A stretch of 64,000 nucleotides of DNA from Streptomyces sp. CB01201 (GTDB lineage: Bacteria > Actinomycetota > Actinomycetes > Streptomycetales > Streptomycetaceae): contig NZ_NNBJ01000002.1 in assembly GCF_002803085.1 (NCBI RefSeq), positions 641,183 to 705,182 of the forward strand, in the 5' to 3' direction. The notes beneath the pieces are model-generated. The model did not search any database, was not told the origin of the DNA, and saw only the letters and a list, made by a program, of their open reading frames with translations. The translations under genes and the position numbers were made by a program. Positions 56,849 to 64,000 of this stretch are shown in pieces (positions within the stretch are counted from its first letter, which is position 1; each line of letters opens with the position of its first letter).

Positions 56849-57460
56849 CCGTCCTAGCGCCTGGCCCGCCCCGGCATGGCCCGGCATGGCCAGGCATGGC
56901 CAGGGTTCGGCTCCGGCTCCCTGGGGCTCCGCCCCAGACCCCGGGATCGCCCCCACCCCGCCCCTTCCCTAAACCCTCCGGGGGTTGAAGTGACCCTGGG
57001 GCTCCGCCCCAGACCCCGTTCGCGCCTAAAGGGCGCTCGTCCTCAAACGCCGGACGGGCTGAAGATGCCCCAGCGCCGGTACTGCCAGGGGCGCGAGAAG
57101 CGGGCACGGTACGAGGCCGCGATCGGGTTTCGGGGGCGCGGGGAACCGCGCGAGAAGCGAGCACGGTCCGCGGTCGAGAACGGTTTTAGGGGCGCGGGGA
57201 ACTGCGCGAGCAACCACGCACGGCGGGCGGACGAGAACGGGTTTTGGCGGCGCGGGGAACTGCGCGGCGAGCCACGCACGGTGCGAGGCCGAGGGGGCAG
57301 GGGTGCGGGGGCGGCGCGAGTAGCTTCGCAGGGGGTGGGGTGCAGGGGAGGGCAGGGGGCCAAGCGGCGTGGCCTCTCACGAACCGCTCAGATTGCCGGG
57401 CTAACCTCCGCGCCAGCAAGGCGAGGCATCCAGCAAGGCGAGGCATGGAGGTGCTGGAAC
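56849..57460. repeat. Composite repeat region (B module, four A modules) and 17-bp duplication
   Basis: There is no gene. A partial B at about 56918-56943 is followed by a full B at 56995-57064, then A modules starting near 57087, 57132, 57188 and 57247, in the same order and orientation as at 10.98 kb. Close to the next gene, CCAGCAAGGCGAGGCAT is directly duplicated (57413-57429 and 57430-57446), again with a 17-bp period. Confidence 0.78.
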
Positions 57461-58027
57461 ATGGGTCGCGGAGGCGTCGCGCTGGCGCGCGTGGCGGTGG
57501 TCGTACGGGCCGGGGCGGGCCCGCTGTGGTGGCTGGGCCTGGTGGCCGGGGGCCTCGGGGCGGCGCTGCCGGTGAGCCTGACCGGCCGCCGGATCGGACT
57601 GCTCGCGGGCGCGGCCCTGTTCATCGTCACGGCGGCCGTCGTGTTCGGGGCCCGGCGCCGGCGCTACGCGCACTTCGCCGAGGCCGCCTCCCGCGCCGCC
57701 AAGGCGGACTTCCTCCAGGACCGGGCCGTGACCGTACGCACCTGGCGGCGGGCACGGCGCTGGTGGCTGCTGCTCGCGTTCGTGGCCGCGGCGGGATCCT
57801 CGTTCGCACTGCCCGGCGCGGGCGGCCTGCTGATGGCGGGCGCGGGCGTCGGGCTCCGGCTCAAGGCGGCCTGGCTCGGCCGGGTCGAGCGCGCCGCCGA
57901 CGCGCTCCTGTGGGTGCGCACCGACTGGGTGCCGCGCGGGGCCCCGGTCGGCAAGGCGGTACGGGGCTTCCGGACGACCGGGCTCGGCGCGGGCGACGCC
58001 GCGCCCGGCGGGGCGCGGCGTCACTGA
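57461..58027 (+). CDS. Small membrane protein, unknown function
   Basis: The 188-residue product has about four hydrophobic helices in two hairpins (GPLWWLGLVAGGLGAALPV, IGLLAGAALFIVTAAVVFGA; then RWWLLLAFVAAAGSSFALPG, GGLLMAGAGVGLRLKAAWLG), separated by a basic cytoplasmic loop (RAAKADFLQDRAVTVRTWRR). GGAGGT lies eight bases before ATG 57461. No family is recognised; it appears conserved in kind, not degenerate. It is convergent with the Roadblock cluster. Confidence 0.65.
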   Translation: MGRGGVALARVAVVVRAGAGPLWWLGLVAGGLGAALPVSLTGRRIGLLAGAALFIVTAAVVFGARRRRYAHFAEAASRAAKADFLQDRAVTVRTWRRARRWWLLLAFVAAAGSSFALPGAGGLLMAGAGVGLRLKAAWLGRVERAADALLWVRTDWVPRGAPVGKAVRGFRTTGLGAGDAAPGGARRH

Positions 58028-58050
58028 ACGGCCCCTTGGCGGACCGGAGT

Positions 58051-58425
58051 TCACACCTCCAGCGCGTCCTCGATTTTCTTCAGCTGGTGGCGGGCCATGG
58101 CGAGGTTGGCCCGCTTGTTGTCCAGGGCGAGGTAGAGGAACAGGCCGTTGTTGCCGCGGCCCTTGAGGAGCCGGATGAGGTGGTACTGGGTGCCGAGCGT
58201 GATCAGGATGTCCTCGATCTCGTCCTTGAGGCCGAGCATCTCCATGGTCCGCAGTTTGGCGCGCACCACATCGGTGTTGCCCGCCGCGGCGACCGACAGG
58301 TCGAGTTCCTTGCCGCCGCCCAGCGTGCCCAGTGCCATGCCGCTGCTGTAGTCGACCAGGGCCGCGCCGAGGGCGCCCTCGATCGAGGTCATCGCTTCCT
58401 TGAGCGTGGTTTCGGTGTTGCTCAT
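58051..58425 (-). CDS. Roadblock/LC7 domain protein (1 of 3)
   Basis: This 124-residue Roadblock/LC7 protein has ALVDYSSGMALGTLGGGKEL (central strand and Gly turn), DVVRAKLRTMEMLGLKDEIE, and DILITLGTQYHLIRLLKGRG. The fold acts as a dimeric regulator of Ras-like GTPases in actinobacterial conservons and in MglB. It is the last gene of a four-gene leftward cluster with another two Roadblock genes and a DUF4388-like gene. No GTPase or sensor kinase gene is adjacent in the window. Confidence 0.88.
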   Translation of the reverse strand: MSNTETTLKEAMTSIEGALGAALVDYSSGMALGTLGGGKELDLSVAAAGNTDVVRAKLRTMEMLGLKDEIEDILITLGTQYHLIRLLKGRGNNGLFLYLALDNKRANLAMARHQLKKIEDALEV

Positions 58426-58481
58426 GGGTGTCGTCGTTCCTTTCCTTCGGGGGCTGTTCCGGCTCGGTGTGCCGGTGCCGG

Positions 58482-58883
58482 TCATGGGGTCTCCTGCCGG
58501 TCGAGGGCGCCGTCGATCAGCTCGCCGACGCGGGTGCTGGAGCGGCGGGCTTCGAGGTGCAGCCGGCCGACGTTGACGCGGGGCTCCGCAAGGAGCGTGA
58601 GCACGGCGTTGCAGCCCGCCGCGTACGTGGCGACGTAACCCGTCTCGCCGCGCACGAGGAGTTCGCGGAAGCCGCCCTGCCCGGTCGTCTCGGTCAGCCG
58701 CTGGGCGACGCCGAGGGCCGCCGCGGTGAGCGCCGCGACCCCTTCGACGGCATCGGCCGCGCCGTCCTGGGCGAGCACGAAACCGTCGGCGCTCGCCGCG
58801 AGCGCGCCGGTGAGCTGGGGCAGCCGGGCCCTCAACCGCCTGAGTTCTTCGAGGACTTCGGCGACTTCCGTCTCGGCCGCCAT
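58482..58883 (-). CDS. Roadblock/LC7 domain protein (2 of 3)
   Basis: The 133-residue product starts with a helical segment (VAEVLEELRRLRARLPQLTG) followed by a Roadblock fold (ALAASADGFVLAQDGAADAV; RELLVRGETGYVATYAAGCN; AVLTLLAEPRVNVGRLHLEA). This is the arrangement of CvnB/MglB-like GTPase regulators. GAGGAG precedes the ATG. It lies 38 bp downstream of the DUF4388-like gene and 56 bp before the next Roadblock gene; the four genes almost certainly form one operon. Confidence 0.85.
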   Translation of the reverse strand: MAAETEVAEVLEELRRLRARLPQLTGALAASADGFVLAQDGAADAVEGVAALTAAALGVAQRLTETTGQGGFRELLVRGETGYVATYAAGCNAVLTLLAEPRVNVGRLHLEARRSSTRVGELIDGALDRQETP

Positions 58884-58921
58884 GAGCTGTCTCCTCTCGG
58901 CCCGCTGCCGCAGTGCGCGGA

Positions 58922-59722
58922 TCACAGCGTGGCCTCCAGTGCGTCGCGCAGCCGCCGCAGCAGCGCCACATCGGGGGCGGTCGTCTCGGCGGCCATCCGG
59001 GCGGCCCAGGCGTGGGTGTCCGGCGGTGGCGCGGGCGCGCGCGGGGACTCGACGGCCCCGACGGCCGCCAGCCTGCGCATGTCGACCAGCGTGTGGAAGG
59101 CGGGCCGGCCGAGCAGCCGCGCGATGTCCAGCGGCGTGCGCGCCCCGTCGGCCAGGGCGAGCACCGCCCGCTGGCGCGGGGTGAGGGGCGCGTCCGGCGG
59201 GCGCGTGCTGCGCACGACGGGGGCGGTGTCCAGATCGGGGCAGGGCCAGATCGCCTCCAGGAGCTCCCGGCGGCGGGCCGCCTCCCGCTCCACCGCCTCG
59301 GCCGGCACCGGTCGGACCGGGCCCATCCAGTGGGCGACGCCGTACCGGAAGCGGGTGGGGCCGCTGCTCGGGGCGAGTGCGAAGAACGCCGCGTCGTGCA
59401 GCGCGCCGAGGTGGCATATCTCCAGCTCGCCGTCGCCGACCTGGCCGCTCTCCACCAGGAACCGGCCGACCCGGCCGCGCGGCCCCGCCCGGTCCACGGC
59501 CTCCTGCCAGCCCTCGGGGCGCAGCCGCCCGGCGGCGGTGAGCAGCACGTCGATGCCGGGGGCCGCGGGGCTCTCCGCGTGCACCACCTGGCCGTCGCAG
59601 AGGTAGAGGGTGCCGCGGTCGCGCAGCAGGGCGCCGGTGGCCCGCTCGGTGACGAGCCGGACCAGCATGGGCGAGACGCCGTGCCGGGCCTCCTGGGGCG
59701 GCTTCTGTATCGCGGTGCTCAT
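58922..59722 (-). CDS. DUF4388/PatA-N-like protein with winged-helix-like C terminus
   Basis: The 266-residue product starts at ATG 59722, overlapping the upstream stop (TGATG). The N-terminal half (VSPMLVRLVTERATGALLRD, RGTLYLCDGQVVHAESPAAP) is typical of DUF4388, a domain shared with the PatA N terminus and gliding-motility or heterocyst regulators. The second half has a possible winged-helix (LTPRQRAVLALADGARTPLD, IARLLGRPAFHTLVDMRRLA). It probably acts as an adaptor between the Roadblock proteins and DNA or other partners, which is inference. Confidence 0.7.
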   Translation of the reverse strand: MSTAIQKPPQEARHGVSPMLVRLVTERATGALLRDRGTLYLCDGQVVHAESPAAPGIDVLLTAAGRLRPEGWQEAVDRAGPRGRVGRFLVESGQVGDGELEICHLGALHDAAFFALAPSSGPTRFRYGVAHWMGPVRPVPAEAVEREAARRRELLEAIWPCPDLDTAPVVRSTRPPDAPLTPRQRAVLALADGARTPLDIARLLGRPAFHTLVDMRRLAAVGAVESPRAPAPPPDTHAWAARMAAETTAPDVALLRRLRDALEATL

Positions 59723-60123
59723 CACAGCACCAGCCGTTCGGCCAGATCGCGAAGGCGCAGCCGGGCGAGCGCGAGATTGCCGTCCTGGCGGTCCAGCCAC
59801 AGATGCAGGAAGACGCTGCTGTCGAAGGCCGTCTCGACGAAACAGAGCACGTGATAGGCGGTACGGGTGGTGATGATCAGGTCCTCGACGGGCGGCCCCA
59901 CGGCCGCGAGGTCGCCGGTGCCGTCCGTGGGGGCGCCGAACCCCGGGTGCTCGGCGGCCGTACGGGCCAGCTCGGCGGTCTCGGCGGCGGTCGCCTCGTG
60001 GTCCCCGCCGGGCGACTGGCCGATGGCACCGAGCGCGAGCCCGCTCGTCCAGTCGGCCACACCCGCCCCGAGTGCTCCGGGGAGCAGCATCGCCTCAAGC
60101 AGGCACTCGTCGATTCCGGGCAC
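59722..60123 (-). CDS. Roadblock/LC7-like protein (3 of 3)
   Basis: This is a diverged paralogue of the gene at 58051: GAGVADWTSGLALGAIGQSP, EDLIITTRTAYHVLCFVETA and RQDGNLALARLRLRDLAERL match it block by block. GTG 60123, nine bases after GGGAGGGG, gives 133 residues, the size of the other Roadblock proteins; an open frame upstream to 60237 lacks a ribosome-binding site. It is the first gene of the four-gene cluster and overlaps the next by TGATG. Confidence 0.78.
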   Translation of the reverse strand: MPGIDECLLEAMLLPGALGAGVADWTSGLALGAIGQSPGGDHEATAAETAELARTAAEHPGFGAPTDGTGDLAAVGPPVEDLIITTRTAYHVLCFVETAFDSSVFLHLWLDRQDGNLALARLRLRDLAERLVL

Positions 60124-60345
60124 GCGGAACCCCCTCCCGGCGCGGCGCATGGATGTCACAAAGGGCCGCCGGAACGAGCGTGCGGCAGCGACCAAGACGT
60201 TACGCACCGTTGCAACCGCTGGTGGGAGTTCTGGCATTTTCCAGCGGCGATTGCCACGCTTGGCTAGGGTGCGGCCCTTTGGGCAGAAACGGAACTCCTG
60301 CCGGGGGCGCGGCAGTTCGGGGTGAGCGGGGCTACGCCCGACGGC

Positions 60346-61692
60346 TCACAGGAGCCCGTCGGCATGGCCGCCGCCCGCCTCCGCGACCAGGTCCTCGATG
60401 GACTGGGGATCGCGCACGGTCGCGAACCGGACACCCTCGGCGGTGGCCGTGAAGCCGTAAATTCCGGGCCGGGCCAGGGAGTTGTAGGAGTAATGATGGG
60501 CGAAATAGTAGGCGCCCGTGTCCAAAACCCCTGTGTAGTCGCCCTGTTCGAGCAGGGGCAGCGGACGGTTCTCGGCGAGCAGATCGCCCGCGAAGCAGGC
60601 CGGACCCGCGATGTCCTGCGCGACGGCCGGCCCCGTCCTGGGCCGGCCCTTCGCGTCGTACGCCGCGATCCGCAGCGGCCAGGAGGCGGGCGCGTACACG
60701 GTGCGGGCGGCGATCTGCACCCCGGCGTGGGTGACCGCGATGGGGCGGCCGCCCGAGCTCTTCGCGTACTCGACCCGGGCGAGGACCGTGCCGTGCTTGG
60801 CGAGCAGCGAGCGGCCGAATTCGGTCACCAGGCCGTACCGCCCGTCGAACAGACCCGGCACCTCGTCCTTGAGGAGTCGGGCGTATGCGGCGTACGTCGG
60901 TGTCTCCTCGTCGGAGCCGAAGTTGACCGGAAGTCCTCCGCCGATGTCGACGGTGTCGACCTGCCGGCGTCCTACCGCCGCGTTGATCTCCTCGGCCAGC
61001 TCGTAGGCCACCCGTACGCCCCGCGCCATGAGGGGGAGCGCCACGCCCTGCGAGCCGGAGTGCGTGTGCAGCCGGGTCAGCCAGGGGCGCTCGCGGTAGG
61101 CCCGTACGACCCAGTCCCGCGCGCCGTCGTCGAGCAGCGCGACGCCGAACTTGGACGTGGCCGTCGCCGTGGACAGCGCGTCGATGGATCCGGCGCCGAG
61201 CTGGGGGTTGACCCGCAGGCCGATCGCCGAGGTGGTGGGCGTCGACGCCACGAGCGCGTCGAGGCGGGCCAGCTCCTGCGGGTTGTCCGCGTTCACGGCA
61301 ATGCCCAGGGCGAGTGCCTCGCGCAGCTCGGCGGGGGTCTTGGCGGGGGAGTCGAGCACGGTGTCGGCGGCGGCCGTTCCCGCGGCGCGGGCCAGCGCCA
61401 GCTCGCCCGGGCTCGCGACCTCGGCGCCGATCCCCTCCGCGCGCAGCAGCCGGAGCACCGGCACCAGCGGGCAGGCCTTCACGGCGAAGGCGTGCAGCAC
61501 GGGTGCGTCGGTGACGGCCGCGAAGGCGTCCCGCAGGGCGGCGGCGCCCGCGCGGATGCCGGTGATGTCGAGGAGGGCGGCGATGGGGGCGTCCGGCCCG
61601 GCCAGACCCTGCTCCACCGCGGCCCGTACGGCCTGATCGCGGCGCTCGGCCGCGGCGGACCCGGCCGTGGGGGACGCTGCCTGGGAACTCAT
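60346..61692 (-). CDS. PLP-dependent decarboxylase, diaminopimelate/ornithine type (fold III)
   Basis: The 448-residue protein is a group-IV decarboxylase with an alanine-racemase-like barrel: the PLP lysine in LHAFAVKACPLVPV, LRVNPQLGAGSID, the phosphate-binding DTVDIGGGLPVNFG, LVTEFGRSLLAKHG, and the substrate-site Cys in GPACFAGDLLAEN, then DTGAYYFAHHYSYNS. It differs enough from LysA (HTHSGSQ in place of HSHIGSQ-type sequence, changed CES motif) that a substrate other than diaminopimelate is likely. It is divergent from hutU with 115 bp between. Confidence 0.85.
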   Translation of the reverse strand: MSSQAASPTAGSAAAERRDQAVRAAVEQGLAGPDAPIAALLDITGIRAGAAALRDAFAAVTDAPVLHAFAVKACPLVPVLRLLRAEGIGAEVASPGELALARAAGTAAADTVLDSPAKTPAELREALALGIAVNADNPQELARLDALVASTPTTSAIGLRVNPQLGAGSIDALSTATATSKFGVALLDDGARDWVVRAYRERPWLTRLHTHSGSQGVALPLMARGVRVAYELAEEINAAVGRRQVDTVDIGGGLPVNFGSDEETPTYAAYARLLKDEVPGLFDGRYGLVTEFGRSLLAKHGTVLARVEYAKSSGGRPIAVTHAGVQIAARTVYAPASWPLRIAAYDAKGRPRTGPAVAQDIAGPACFAGDLLAENRPLPLLEQGDYTGVLDTGAYYFAHHYSYNSLARPGIYGFTATAEGVRFATVRDPQSIEDLVAEAGGGHADGLL

Positions 61693-61742
61693 GTGATCCA
61701 GCCAATCACCGGGTCGGGCCGCGCGCAGAGCCTACGCCGCTA

Positions 61743-61771
61743 TTGACTAGTTCTATTCAGTATCCCAGGAT
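61743..61771 (+). promoter_or_regulatory. Candidate promoter of hutU
   Basis: TTGACT at 61743-61748 and CAGGAT at 61766-61771 are spaced by 17 bases, a good fit to the principal sigma factor (HrdB) consensus. Transcription would start near 61778. Confidence 0.55.
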
Positions 61772-61807
61772 GTGAATAACTGGATCAGGTCACGAGGAGG
61801 CATCGCC

Positions 61808-63472
<1,665 letters not shown>

Positions 63473-64000
63473 CCCTCGACCCGACGCTGGGTGCTCCGCC
63501 CCCAGACCCCCGTTCGCGCCTTGAGGGCGCTCGTCCTCAAACGCCGGACGGGCTGAACATGCCCGTGCCCGGCGCCCCCGAGGGCGCGCCCCCCGCTCCG
63601 CCCGAGGCCACGGGGACGCCCGCCCCCAACCCCGCCGGGGCCACCGGGATGCCCGCCCCCAACCCCGCCGGGGCCACGGGCACGCCCGCCCCCAGCCCCG
63701 CCAGGGGCGCGGGGAACTGCGCGCCCAGCCACGCACGGCCCGCAGTCGAAGGCAACGCCCCCAACCTCACCGGGGCCACGGGGACGCCCGCCCCCAACCC
63801 CGCCGGGGCCACGGGCACGCCCGCCCCCAACCCCGCCGGGGCCACGGGTACGCCCGCCCCCAGCCCCGCCAGGGGCGCGGGGAACTGCGCGCCCAGCCAC
63901 GCACGGCCGGCAGTCGAAGGCAACGCCCCCAACCCCGCCGGGGCCACGGGTGCGCCCGCCCCCAACCCCGCCAGGGGCGCGGGGAACTGCGCGCCCAGCC
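63473..64000. repeat. Composite repeat: B module, 33-bp minisatellite and A modules
   Basis: The gap after hutU has no believable gene. A forward B module lies at about 63489-63557. Then a 33-bp unit (ACGCCCGCCCCCAACCCCGC plus a CGGGGCCACGGGC tail) is repeated in blocks of three to four copies, interrupted by A modules starting near 63703, 63871 and 63973. The minus strand is open across it, but only because 33 is a multiple of 3. The array runs off the window. Confidence 0.8.

Noticed and set aside
63537..63965. 142-codon minus-strand frame of GLGAGVPVAPA repeats
   Set aside because: Open only because the 33-bp DNA unit is a multiple of three; it runs through A modules and has no ribosome-binding site. 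Reported as a repeat instead.
63580..64000. Possible CRISPR array because of regularly spaced repeats
   Set aside because: The 33-bp units are directly adjacent with no unique spacers, and no cas gene is present.

Overview
This window is a GC-rich stretch of actinobacterial chromosome, almost certainly from the core of a Streptomyces chromosome. Evidence: codon third positions are nearly all G or C; GTG and TTG starts are frequent; leaderless genes are common; and gene content and order (mfd, mazG, two Rpf-like hydrolases, eno, divIC, ppx, ndh, cfa, bldA, CBS synthase, hutU) match what I remember of the S. coelicolor eno/bldA region in inverted orientation. That comparison is from memory, not from an alignment.

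Layout. 0-5 kb: a SigE-type ECF sigma factor with a membrane-anchored partner cut by the window edge, then mfd. 5-11 kb: secreted HNH nuclease, YfhO membrane protein, SurA-N lipoprotein, mazG. 11-16.5 kb: accessory patch with a secreted beta-propeller-type protein, an XRE and a GntR regulator, and two coupled small proteins. 16.5-27 kb: core block of a CYP107-type P450, two resuscitation-promoting-factor hydrolases (the second behind a ydaO-type cyclic-di-AMP riboswitch), eno, divIC, a DUF501 gene, ppx, ndh (with a Rex operator upstream) and a cyclopropane synthase. 27-31.4 kb: MacB/FtsX-type ABC exporter, then tRNA-Leu(UAA), the bldA gene. 31.5-39 kb: transaldolase, a GAF-PucR regulator divergent from an IS701-like protein whose catalytic acidic residues look lost, an NTF2-like fragment and an MFS exporter. 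39-43 kb: Bax-inhibitor-like protein and a GH16-GH64 beta-1,3-glucanase operon behind tandem LacI-type operators. 43-49 kb: small conserved proteins, thiolase, SGNH hydrolase, cystathionine beta-synthase.

49.8-53 kb: a 3.1-kb accessory island (DUF7848, a small protein, XRE-DUF5919, Nudix, an AT-richer orphan) bounded by an exact 29-bp direct repeat. The right copy lies inside the 3' end of an NCS1 permease gene. The left copy is followed, in the permease reading frame, by an alternative 3' end with its own stop codon. This is the architecture of site-specific integration, and I rank it as the most notable structure here.

53-64 kb: NCS1 permease, a histidine-ammonia-lyase-like protein lacking the canonical Ala-Ser-Gly cofactor tripeptide, an RpiR regulator joined to it through a threefold 17-bp repeat, a cluster of three Roadblock/LC7 proteins plus a DUF4388-like protein, a group-IV-type PLP decarboxylase, and hutU.

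Several intergenic gaps are filled by one composite repeat: a ~70-bp hairpin-rich module (B) next to arrays of a ~57-bp module (A). The last 0.5 kb also carries a 33-bp minisatellite. I found no CRISPR array, rRNA or intact insertion sequence.
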